Part shown: positions 22,506 to 33,219 of the stretch, in pieces
Numbering within the stretch: the stretch's first letter is position 1
Layout: every line of letters begins with the position of its first letter
NCBI GenBank assembly: GCA_009731375.1
Contig: BJOX01000009.1
Location: 1,792,785 to 1,826,003 of the forward strand
Source: Paulinella micropora
Taxonomy: Eukaryota > Cercozoa > Imbricatea > Euglyphida
Length of the DNA: 33,219 bases
Reading direction: 5' to 3'
Notes under the pieces: model-generated
Told to the model about the DNA's origin: nothing
The model's database searches: none
Seen by the model: only the letters and a program-made list of their open reading frames with translations
Made by a program: the position numbers and the translations under genes

Positions 22506-22555
22506 TGTGTGTTTGTGTGTGTGGATGTGTGTGTGTGTGTATGTACGTATGTATG

Positions 22556-22588
<33 letters not shown>

Positions 22589-22724
22589 TATATATATGTA
22601 TCGTTATCGATATCGTATACTACATACACCATCATCCATATATCTATTGAAAACAAAATTATGAAGGCGCTCAAGAAGTCCCAACATTTACACACATTCC
22701 TCAATCATCGTTTTTCCGATTATG

Positions 22725-22777
<53 letters not shown>

Positions 22778-22786
22778 GTATGTATG

Positions 22787-22820
<34 letters not shown>

Positions 22821-22828
22821 GGTGTGTG

Positions 22829-22876
<48 letters not shown>

Positions 22877-22917
22877 ACATTTACACACATGTCTTAATCA
22901 TCGTTTTTCCGATTATG

Positions 22918-23009
<92 letters not shown>

Positions 23010-23090
23010 TTTTATGTACATATATGTACATATATATATATATATATATATCGTTATCGATATCGTATACATATATCTATTATATATAAC
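20996..23090. repeat. (TA)n and (TG)n intron array with many head copies
   Basis: TA blocks, with TG blocks at 22093-22150, 22401-22430, 22470-22545, 22805-22870 and 22960-23004. The upstream intron segment TATCGATATCGTATA plus CATCCATATATCTATT is also repeated (near 21505, 22226, 22604, 23052), so copies span intron as well as exon. Confidence 0.9.
20998..22918 (+). pseudogene. About a dozen head copies of the 23100 exon
   Basis: Three copies (21077, 21245, 21435) have TTTATGCAG| and encode [10 protein letters not shown]. Three others (21539, about 22288, about 22666) keep the form GCGCTCAAGAAGTCC. A shorter family, ACATTTACACACATGCCTCA then ATCATCGTTTTTCCGATTATG, occurs near 21618, 21698, 21804, 21892, 21993 and 22877. 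An early fragment lies at 20998. All break before the LFPTLL codons and none has a donor. Confidence 0.8.
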
Positions 23091-23099
23091 ATTATGAAG

Positions 23100-23204
23100 G
23101 CGCTCAAGAAGTCCCAGCACTTGCACACATGTCTCAATCATGTTTTTTCCGACCGGCTGTTTCCAACACTTCTTCGAATCCTCTTCCAACACTCCGACAT
23201 ACTG
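23100..23204 (+). CDS. 105-base exon encoding a HEAT-like repeat
   Basis: Acceptor ATTATGAAG| (aligned copies have TTATGCAG|) and donor ATACTG|GTCTAT, phase 0 at both ends, 35 codons: [19 protein letters not shown] then LFPTLLRILFQHSDIL. Length and phase match the 19957 exon, so each may be one structural repeat. The only complete copy: heads lie upstream, tails downstream. An ATG six bases upstream is in frame but belongs to the intron in this model. Confidence 0.8.
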
Positions 23205-23205
23205 G

Positions 23206-23242
<37 letters not shown>

Positions 23243-23309
23243 ATATCTATCTGTCTATCTATCTATCTATCTATCTATTCTATCTATCTATCTATTCTAT
23301 CTATCTATA

Positions 23310-23341
<32 letters not shown>

Positions 23342-23529
23342 GACTCATTCCCACCCTCCTCCGAATCCTCTTCCAACACTCCGACATACTGCTCTATTTA
23401 TCTATCTATCTATTCTATCTATTCTATCTATCTATCTATCTATCTATCCATCTATCTATCCATCTATCTATCTATCTATCTTGTTTCCAACCCTTCTTCG
23501 AATCCTCTTCCAACACTCCGACATACTGG

Positions 23530-23566
<37 letters not shown>

Positions 23567-23585
23567 TCTATCTATCTATCTATTA

Positions 23586-23616
<31 letters not shown>

Positions 23617-23702
23617 ATCATTATCTATCTATCATTATCTATCTATCTATCGACTCATTCCCACCCTCCTACGAATCATCTTCCAACACTCCGACATACT
23701 GC

Positions 23703-23740
<38 letters not shown>

Positions 23741-23909
23741 AATATATATATATATATATCTATTCTCTCTATCTCTCTCCATCTATCTATGTATCTATCT
23801 ATCTATCTATCTCTCTATCTATCATTATCTATCTATCGATTCCTTCCCACCCTCCTTCGAATCCTCTTCCAACACTCCGACATACTGGTCTATCTATCTA
23901 TCTATCTAT

Positions 23910-23965
<56 letters not shown>

Positions 23966-24057
23966 CCTATCTAGCTATATCGGTTATTTCCAACACTTCT
24001 TCGAATCCTCTTCCAACACTCCGACATACTGCTCTATCTATCTATCTATCTATCCAT

Positions 24058-24098
<41 letters not shown>

Positions 24099-24107
24099 AT
24101 ATCTATC

Positions 24108-24138
<31 letters not shown>

Positions 24139-24184
24139 CTATTCTGTCTATCTCTATCTATCTGTCTATCTATCTATCTATCTA

Positions 24185-24223
<39 letters not shown>

Positions 24224-24300
24224 ATCTATCTATCTATCTATCCTATCTATCCTATCTATCTATCTATCTATCTATCTATTTATATACCTATCAATCCATG

Positions 24301-24331
<31 letters not shown>

Positions 24332-24435
24332 TTATCTATCGATCGATCGATCTATCTATCCATCTATCTATCTATCTATCAATCTATCAATCTATCTATC
24401 TATCTATCTATAAATATATATATATATATATATAT
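23205..24435. repeat. (TATC)n intron array with a dimeric higher-order repeat
   Basis: TATC with frequent TATTC breaks and a TA block at 24186-24221. The tail copies alternate between two types, giving a higher-order period of about 310-360 bases. Confidence 0.9.
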
Positions 24436-24477
24436 ATCCTCCTCCGAATCCTGAATTGGCCGAGAAAAGAGCAAAAT
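23341..24477 (+). pseudogene. Six tail copies of the 23100 exon
   Basis: Copies end near 23391, 23528, 23701, 23887 and 24031, with a chimeric sixth at 24437-24477. They carry CGAATCCTCTTCCAACACTC then CGACATACTG. Those at 23528 and 23887 keep |GTCTAT. Those at 23391, 23701 and 24031 read CTGCTCTAT and have lost GT. The sixth keeps CTCCTCCGAATCC, then unrelated sequence and AAAAT|GTATCT. Confidence 0.85.
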
Positions 24478-24478
24478 G

Positions 24479-25140
<662 letters not shown>

Positions 25141-25322
25141 ATATATCTATCTATCTATCTATATATCTATCTATCTATATATCTATCTCTCTATATATCT
25201 ACCTATCTATCTATCTACCTATCTATCTATCTATCTATATGTCTATCTATATATCTATCTACCTATATATCTACTTGAGTGCATGTCTGTAGGTTCATGA
25301 CCAGGCGTTGCTGCTTGTGGAA

Positions 25323-25358
<36 letters not shown>

Positions 25359-25374
25359 AATCTTTATATCTATA

Positions 25375-25405
<31 letters not shown>

Positions 25406-25595
25406 ATATATATATATATATCTACCTATCGATCTATCTACCTATCTATCTATCTATCTATCTATCTATCTGTCCATCTATATCTACCTCCCTATCTATC
25501 TACTTGTGTGCATGTCTATAGGTACATGACCAGGCGTTGCTGCTTGTGGAATATCTATCTATATATCTATCTATATATCTATATATCTATCTATA

Positions 25596-25626
<31 letters not shown>

Positions 25627-25693
25627 TTATCTATCTATCTATCTACTTGTTTGCATGTCTAAGGTGCATGACCAGGCGTTGCTGCTTGTGGAA

Positions 25694-25736
<43 letters not shown>

Positions 25737-25752
25737 ATATCTACCTACATAC

Positions 25753-25792
<40 letters not shown>

Positions 25793-25904
25793 TTATCGAT
25801 CCATCTACCTACTGGTGTGCATGTCTATAGGTGCATGACCAGGCGTTGCTGCTTGTGGAATATCTATCTATATATATATCTATCTATCTGTCTATCTATC
25901 TATA

Positions 25905-25935
<31 letters not shown>

Positions 25936-25986
25936 TTAGGTACATGACCAGGCGTTATTGCTTGTGGACTATCTATCTATCTATCG

Positions 25987-26025
<39 letters not shown>
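25141..26025. repeat. (TATC)n array with five head copies
   Basis: TATC/TATA arrays interrupted by copies of the 26029 exon start together with intron sequence CTACTTGTGTGCATGTCTATAG. Confidence 0.9.
25293..25975 (+). pseudogene. Five head copies of the 26029 exon
   Basis: Copies start at 25293, 25522, 25664, 25831 and 25940. Each is preceded by TAG or AAG and reads GTGCATGACCAGGCGTTGCT then GCTTGTGGAATATC, where TATC repeats take over. The sense frame reads [12 protein letters not shown]. The first four share the CATGTCTRTAG intron end. No donor. Confidence 0.85.
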
Positions 26026-26027
<2 letters not shown>

Positions 26028-26028
26028 G

Positions 26029-26096
26029 GTACATGACCAGGCGTTGTTGCTTGTGGAGTATCTCTTTCTGATGGGCGAAGAGAAAGAATACCTACG
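26029..26096 (+). CDS. 68-base exon, helical repeat plus acidic turn
   Basis: CTATCTAG| acceptor and ACCTACG|GTACCA donor, starting in phase 0 and leaving CG. It encodes [12 protein letters not shown] then [10 protein letters not shown] and a split Arg. The donor is supported by copies ending 26436 (CTACG|GTACCA) and 28216 (CTGCG|GTACAA). Joined to the preceding exon it reads HSDIL then VHDQALLL, a natural helix boundary. The only copy with both ends. Confidence 0.75.
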
Positions 26097-26113
26097 GTAC
26101 CATACTATATCTA

Positions 26114-26147
<34 letters not shown>

Positions 26148-26261
26148 ATATATATATATATACGTATCTATCTATCTATCTATCTGTCTATCTATATATC
26201 TACCTACCTATATATCTACTTGTGTGCATGTCTATAGGTGCTTGTGGGGTATCTATCTATC

Positions 26262-26316
<55 letters not shown>

Positions 26317-26460
26317 ATCTATCTACTATCCACTACCTATCTTATTTTGATGGGGGAAGAGAAAAAGTATCTTATTTTGAAAAGAATGCTTGTGGAGTAT
26401 CTTATTTTGATGGGCGAAGAGAAAGAATAACTACGGTACCATACTATATATATCTAGTAT
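26097..26460 (+). pseudogene. Rearranged copies of the 26029 exon
   Basis: 26215-26252 joins the intron end CATGTCTATAG to GTGCTTGTGGGGTATC, skipping the middle of the exon. 26340-26436 holds two tandem internal pieces (CTTATTTTGATGGGGGAAGA and CTTATTTTGATGGGCGAAGA). The second continues through AGAATAACTACG|GTACCATA, with TAC changed to TAA, a stop in the sense frame. TATC and TA arrays fill the rest. Confidence 0.75.
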
Positions 26461-26478
26461 TCTACTATCCACTACGCA

Positions 26479-26595
26479 CTACACGTATACGTATGCGTAT
26501 ACGTATACGTATACGACGTATACGTATGCGTATACGTATACGTATATGTACACGTATACGTATACGTATACGTATACACATACACATACACATAC

Positions 26596-26641
<46 letters not shown>

Positions 26642-26645
26642 CACC
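26479..26645. repeat. Self-complementary (ACGTAT)n then (CATATA)n
   Basis: ACGTAT hexamers from 26481 to about 26576, with TACGTATGCG variants, then CACATA and CATATA. The hexamer is its own reverse complement up to phase and alternates purine and pyrimidine, so it can form cruciforms or Z-DNA. Confidence 0.85.
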
Positions 26646-26681
26646 AAAGAACTAGAAACAACGTCTGGTCTTGCACCTAAG

Positions 26682-26683
26682 TG

Positions 26684-26757
<74 letters not shown>

Positions 26758-26768
26758 CAGATAGATAG

Positions 26769-26851
<83 letters not shown>
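26682..26851. repeat. (GATA)n, orientation reversed
   Basis: GATA on the + strand, in contrast to TATC through most of the window. It sits beside the inverted copy of repeat B. The 26646-26681 segment (CACCAAAGAACTAGAAACAA then CGTCTGGTCTTGC) is unexplained. Confidence 0.95.
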
Positions 26852-26852
<1 letters not shown>

Positions 26853-27388
26853 GAAATATCGACTAATGTCAGAAAAAAGGAGCTTCTGATTTCGTCAACC
26901 AGGAAGTCTGTGGGTAAAGTATTACCCCGATGCCCAGCTAAGCCGTGATGTTTGCACGGAAGGGACTGATACAGGCAATACCAAAGCTTCCTAGTACCAG
27001 GCGGGGCCAGGGCTCGTTCCATAAAGCGCCCCTTGCAGAACGAGCTCCCACCTCCATTACAGAGGGCCCAGTAAGCAGATGGAGTTTCGAGACTGTTCGA
27101 CAGTCTAGTATAAACCGACAGAGCACTGTGGGTTTTATTCCGGGCTCAACAAGCGAGAAAGGGCACCCTGAGGGAACAGGATTGTGCTTCCCGTCGCTAT
27201 TTCGGCATGTGACTTATAGGCGTATGGCTAGGCACACATAAGGCACCCCACCACGGGCAACCACGGGCCCAGCACACCCACACCATCCCCTAATTCTCTG
27301 TCTGGCACCCATTTCAAAAAACCAAGCCCAAGGGAGGGTCAGTGACACCTCAAGTGGCCTTGGTTCACTCCGTGGAGTAAGTGATGAG
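26852..27388 (-). mobile_element. Dispersed repeat B, copy 2 (inverted)
   Basis: Reverse complement of 24599-25140, from GAAATATCGACTAATGTCAG to GGAGTAAGTGATGAGA. It has a CAACCACGGG duplication at about 27258 and lacks the CTGTCGACAGA stretch found in copy 1. A + strand frame from 26945 encodes 98 residues, and the opposite frame is open too; I see no known domain. Confidence 0.6.
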
Positions 27389-27400
27389 ATCAACTGATGA

Positions 27401-27870
27401 AATATCGACTAATGTCAGAAAAAAGGAGCTTCTGATTTCGTCAACCAAGGNNNNNNNNNNNNNNNNNNNNNNNNNNNNNNNNNNNNNNNNNNNNNNNNNN
27501 NNNNNNNNNNNNNNNNNNNNNNNNNNNNNNNNNNNNNNNNNNNNNNNNNNNNNNNNNNNNNNNNNNNNNNNNNNNNNNNNNNNNNNNNNNNNNNNNNNNN
27601 NNNNNNNNNTCGACAGTCTAGTATAAACCGACAGAGCACTGTGGGTTTTATTCCGGGCTCAACAAGCGAGAAAGGGCACCCTGAGGGAACAGGATTGTGC
27701 TTCCCGTCGCTATTTCGGAATGTGACTTATAGGCGTATGGCTAGGCACACAAAGGCACCCCACCACGGGCTCAGCACACCCACACCATCCCCTAATTCTC
27801 TGTCTGTCGAAAGATGGCACCCATTTCAAAAAACCAAGCTCAAGGGAGGGTCAGTGACACCTCAAGTGGC
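27401..27870 (-). mobile_element. Dispersed repeat B, copy 3 (inverted, partial, with gap)
   Basis: It starts GAAATATCGACTAATGTCAG like copy 2, right after the spacer ATCAACTGAT. It contains a 159-N gap (27451-27609) and ends at CACCTCAAGTGGCC, about 30 bases earlier than copy 2, directly at AGAT repeats. Copies 2 and 3 are head-to-tail. Confidence 0.6.
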
Positions 27871-28182
<312 letters not shown>

Positions 28183-28216
28183 GTTTTCTGATGGGGGAAG
28201 AGAAAGAATACCTGCG
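28183..28216 (+). pseudogene. Tail copy of the 26029 exon
   Basis: TTTTCTGATGGGGGAAGAGA then AAGAATACCTGCG|GTACAATA. It matches the last 33 bases and donor of the exon. It lies beyond the inverted repeat B block, so that block inserted or rearranged after the tail was made, or the two moved together. Confidence 0.8.
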
Positions 28217-28329
28217 GTACAATAGTATTATGTATGTATATATGTGTGTGTCTATGTATGTATGTATGTATGTATGTATATCTATCTATCTACTATCTGC
28301 TATCTTCTCCACACTACCACCAAACAACT

Positions 28330-30113
<1,784 letters not shown>

Positions 30114-30179
30114 ACCATCATGCATCCACACAAAAAAATATGAATATATCTACATGCACGTACGCATTTGTATCCACAG

Positions 30180-30546
30180 CGGCGACCCGCAGAACACGGA
30201 AATCTTGTTGCAAATTTTGATACACGGTGTCGGCCGCAAGCCATTGCCTGCCAACTTTCTCTCTCCTGCTGTCTCCTCCTCTTCTTCTTCTTCTTCTTCT
30301 TCTTCTTCTTCTTCTTCTTCTCCTTCTTCTTCTTCTTCTTCCTCCTCGTCCTCTTCTTCCAATAACACGATATCTTTATTACAGTCTGCTACACCTATAC
30401 TTACTTATGTCTCATCCCCTAGCCAGAACAAAAACAGAATAAAGTGTGCCCCTTCCTCTTCCTCTTCTTCCTCCTCTTCCTCTTCTTCTTCTTCCTCTTC
30501 TTCTTCTTCTTCCTCTTCTTCTTCTTCTTCCTCTTCTTCCTCTTCC

Positions 30547-30587
<41 letters not shown>

Positions 30588-30996
30588 TTCTTCTTCCTCC
30601 TCCTCCTCCTCCTCCTCCTCCTCCTCCCCTTCCTCTACCCCCTCAAAATCACCATCTTCTCTCGCAAGTCCTTCATCTTCTTCTTCCACCGCTTCCTCCT
30701 CCACCACCACCACCACCCCTTCAAAATCTACATCCACCTCTTCAAAACCACCTTCCACCTCATCAACATCATCCACAACATCAACACCACGAAAATCATC
30801 TTCCTCAACCTCATCACTTTTACCTCCTTCCCATCCATCTTCCTCCTCCTCCTCCTCCTCCTCCTACCCCTCCACCCCCTCTAAACCATCATCTCGTCCA
30901 TCATCATCATCATCATCGTCATCATCATCATCATCATCCTTCTTATCGCTTCCTCACCCCACCTCACCCTCTCGCGAAATCTCCTCGCCCTCCAAG
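30180..30996 (+). CDS. 817-base exon: short helix then long Ser-rich domain
   Basis: TTTGTATCCACAG| acceptor and TCCAAG|GTATAT donor. One base completes the Arg codon from 26096, then 272 codons with no stop. It begins [18 protein letters not shown] and [13 protein letters not shown], a helix ending the solenoid. A very Ser-rich, Pro/Thr-containing low-complexity region follows, broken by [19 protein letters not shown]. Poly-Ser is written with TCT, TCC and TCA codons. Such disordered tracts are common in coccidian proteins. It ends SREISSPSK in phase 0. Confidence 0.7.
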
Positions 30997-31009
30997 GTAT
31001 ATATCTATA

Positions 31010-31048
<39 letters not shown>

Positions 31049-31118
31049 ATATCTATCTATCTATCTATCTACTTCCTCACCCCACCTCACCTCCCCAAAA
31101 TCTCCTCACCCTCCAAGG

Positions 31119-31159
<41 letters not shown>

Positions 31160-31217
31160 CACCCTCCCGCGAAATCTCCTCACCCTCCAAGGTATCTATC
31201 CATCTATCTATCTATCC

Positions 31218-31271
<54 letters not shown>

Positions 31272-31457
31272 ATTTCTATGTATGTTTCTATCCATATGTA
31301 TCTTTCTTTGTATCCATCTATGTACCTATGTATGTATGTATGTATTTATGCATGCATGCATGTATGTACCTATGTACCTATGTGTTAAGTATTTCTATCT
31401 ATCTATATATCTATCTATCTATATATCTATCTATCTATCTATCTATATATCTATCTA

Positions 31458-31489
<32 letters not shown>

Positions 31490-31512
31490 GATCTATCTAT
31501 ATTATTCGCCTA
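30997..31512. repeat. (TATC)n intron with two tail copies
   Basis: TATC arrays, a GTAT/CATG patch at 31275-31390, then TATC. Tail copies at 31072-31118 and 31160-31192 read CCAAAATCTCCTCACCCTCC or CGCGAAATCTCCTCACCCTC, then CAAG|GTATCT, repeating the end of the 30180 exon with its donor. Confidence 0.85.
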
Positions 31513-31513
31513 G

Positions 31514-31588
31514 GAAATTCCTAACATGACCAAGCACGTGCCCGCTCGCCCCGCCGGCCCGGACTCGCCCTCCTCCCTCTCCAACCCG
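31514..31588 (+). CDS. 75-base exon, Pro/Arg-rich linker
   Basis: TTCGCCTAG| acceptor and AACCCG|GTAAAT donor, phase 0 at both ends, 25 codons: [16 protein letters not shown] then DSPSSLSNP. Hydrophilic, likely disordered. The first of four related copies and the only one with an acceptor. Confidence 0.65.
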
Positions 31589-32213
31589 GTAAATCTTCTC
31601 ATCAGGACAAACGACTTTTTTTTTTTTTTAAATCACAAGTCTATCCATTTTTTGCGAATTTTTCCCGGGAATTTCGGTAGAAATGTCCGCTGTTTGTCTC
31701 CTTTTTCCCGGGATATTGCATACATGACCAAGCACGTGCCCGCTCGCCCCGCCGGCCCTGGCTTGCCCTCCTCGTCCCTCTCCAACCCGGTGAATCTTCT
31801 CATCAGGACCAACGATAAAAATCAAAATTATCGATTTTTGCGGATTTTCTCGGGAAGTTCGGTAAAAATGTCCGCTATTTGTCTATCTGTCTATCTGTCT
31901 ATCTATCGATCTATCTATCTATCTATCTATCTATCTACCTATCTATATATCTATCTATCTATCTCCTTTCCCGGTACATTGCATACATCCGCCCCGCCGG
32001 CCCGGACTCGCCCTCGTCCCTCTTCAATGGGGTAAATATTCTCATCAGGACAAACTATTAAAAAAATCAAAAATCATCAATTTTGCGATTTTTTCCGGGA
32101 ATTTTGGTGTTTTAAAAAAAACGTCTTTCCCCGGGAAATTATATACATACATGACCAAGCACGTGCCCGCTCGCCCCGCCGGTCCGGACTTGCACTCCCC
32201 CCTCTCCAACCCG
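31589..32213 (+). pseudogene. Three tail copies of the 31514 exon with intron
   Basis: Copies end at 31789, 32031 and 32213. They contain ATGACCAAGCACGTGCCCGC (first and third) and the CCGCCGGCCCGGACTCGCCC region, each with GTGAAT, GTAAAT or GTAATA after the exon. The intron that follows, CTTCTCATCAGGACAAACGA then GGGAATTTCGGTAAAAATGTCC, is duplicated too, giving a tandem unit near 180-250 bases. No copy has an AG at the exon start. A TATC array sits in the third interval. Confidence 0.8.
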
Positions 32214-32330
32214 GTAATACTGTCCTGTCAGGACAAACAGTTAAACTTGAAACCGCATCATCATTTTTTTTTCTCCAAAATTTTCACGAAATCAGCGGTG
32301 AAATGTTGGCTTGTCCGCAAATATTTTCTT

Positions 32331-32391
<61 letters not shown>

Positions 32392-32445
32392 CTATCTCTG
32401 TCTCTCCCCAGGCTCGCGCTCTCTCTATCTCTCTCTCTCTCTCTC

Positions 32446-32488
<43 letters not shown>
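32331..32488. repeat. (TC)n intron with a head fragment
   Basis: TC and TATC arrays. CTCTCCCCAG|GCTCGCGCT at 32402-32420 resembles the start of the 32491 exon with GGGGCT deleted, keeping the acceptor. The TC arrays give very strong polypyrimidine tracts, unlike the TATC introns. Confidence 0.9.
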
Positions 32489-32489
<1 letters not shown>

Positions 32490-32490
32490 G

Positions 32491-32527
32491 GCTGGGGCTC
32501 GCAGCACCGCCGAGAAGAAACTACTTG
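32491..32527 (+). CDS. 37-base exon, AGARSTAEKKLL
   Basis: CTCTCTCCAG| acceptor and CTACTTG|GTAAAG donor. Phase 0 start, 12 codons AGARSTAEKKLL, then one base left. G plus AA of the exon at 32955 makes Glu, so phases agree. Nearby copies of its end and donor at 32627-32641 and 32735-32752 support the boundary. Confidence 0.6.
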
Positions 32528-32560
32528 GTAAAGGTATTATTATTACTATCTTCATCGTTA

Positions 32561-32620
<60 letters not shown>

Positions 32621-32693
32621 TAGATACTACTTCTTGGTAAAGGTATTATTATTACTATCTTCATCGTTAGTATTTCTTCATCACCGTTATTAT

Positions 32694-32733
<40 letters not shown>

Positions 32734-32953
32734 GGCTGCTTCTTTGTAAAGGTATTTCTTCGGCATCGTCATTATTACTATCATCATCGCTATCATCATC
32801 ATCCTCATCACCACCACCATCACCACCACCATCACCACCACCACCACCACCATCACCACCACCATCACCACCACCACCATCACCACCACCATCACCACCA
32901 CCATCACCACCACCACCATCATCAACATCATTCATATTGTTTTTTGTTTAGCA
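32528..32953. repeat. Intron with tail copies, (GA)n and (CAC)n
   Basis: GTAAAGGTATTATTATTACT and ATCTTCATCGTTAGTA occur at 32528-32563 and 32638-32672, the second after ACTACTTCTTG. A chimeric copy at 32731-32765 has CTCCAG|GCTGCTTCTTT|GTAAAGG, both splice sites around only 11 bases. (GA)n at 32564-32620, (TC)n at 32698-32730, (ATC)/(CAC)n at 32777-32930. Confidence 0.85.
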
Positions 32954-32954
32954 G

Positions 32955-33065
32955 AAGGGCATCTCAGCTCGAGATCCTCTTCTTCTTCTTCTCCCTTGTC
33001 TCTCGATCTCACCTTCGAGTACGTCAGCGCATATGCAGCAATGGTGTCCTCGACAGAACAGTCAG
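32955..33065 (+). CDS. 111-base exon, Ser run then structured segment
   Basis: TTGTTTAGCAG| acceptor and CAGTCAG|GTAGGG donor. Two bases complete Glu, then [18 protein letters not shown] and TFEYVSAYAAMVSSTEQS, with one base left. The last exon in the window; the gene continues beyond 33219. The donor is confirmed by the tail copy at 33131. Confidence 0.65.
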
Positions 33066-33079
33066 GTAGGGGAGGAGGG

Positions 33080-33131
<52 letters not shown>

Positions 33132-33171
33132 CATGGTATCCTCGACAGAACAGTCAGGTAGGGGAGGAGGG

Positions 33172-33219
<48 letters not shown>
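33066..33219. repeat. (TC)n intron with one tail copy
   Basis: GTAGGGGAGGAGGGAAAACT then TC repeats. At 33131-33157 CCATGGTATCCTCGACAGAA CAGTCAG|GTAGGG repeats the last 27 bases of the exon and its donor with one visible difference in the coding part and a near-identical intron start. The window ends in TC repeats. Confidence 0.9.

Overview
The window is eukaryotic nuclear DNA dominated by microsatellites: TATC, GTAT, CATA, TA, TG, TC, TTTC, ATATCT and ACT arrays. Between them lie short non-repetitive islands with coding potential and GT-AG splice boundaries. There is no bacterial gene organisation, and the very long open frames of YLSI, MYVC or HTYI repeats are read-through of microsatellites. 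Small exons in long microsatellite introns, a serine-rich exon and scaffold gaps beside G runs suggest a protist with a very repeat-rich genome. A coccidian apicomplexan (Cystoisospora-like) is my best guess, from the style only.

Most islands on the + strand can be chained into one gene. From the exon ending at 3315 to the one ending at 33065, every intron phase agrees: 3098-3315, 8230-8289, 9992-10087, 12110-12201, 13641-13696, 14275-14318, 16471-16536, 18010-18059, 18164-18193 or 18335-18364, 19282-19312, 19957-20061, 23100-23204, 26029-26096, 30180-30996, 31514-31588, 32491-32527 and 32955-33065. A further optional in-phase exon lies at 8369-8503. The encoded protein has several paired amphipathic helices like HEAT/ARM alpha-solenoid repeats (clearest at 19957-20061, 23100-23204, 26029-26096), then a roughly 270-residue serine-rich segment. 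I cannot name the family. Three further exon candidates (1275-1383, 1611-1682, 2738-2821) lie upstream; their frame is ambiguous, so they may be the same gene or the end of another.

The striking feature is the neighbourhood of almost every exon. Truncated copies of its 5' part, usually with the 3' splice-site AG, lie upstream. Truncated copies of its 3' part, usually with the 5' splice-site GT, lie downstream. Copies are separated by microsatellite, and only one copy per cluster is complete. I count about 50 such fragments around some fifteen exons. The geometry is what tandem duplication with one breakpoint in the intron array and one in the exon would leave. It loads the introns with decoy acceptors before each exon and decoy donors after it.

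Other content: a 0.5 kb dispersed repeat in three copies (24599-25140 direct; 26852-27388 and 27401-27870 inverted); a short dispersed motif at 8549, 9028 and 13119; a 46-bp minisatellite at 12759-13000; an inverted duplication of a hexanucleotide array around 8220-8610; a 1.8 kb ACT array; and five sequence gaps.
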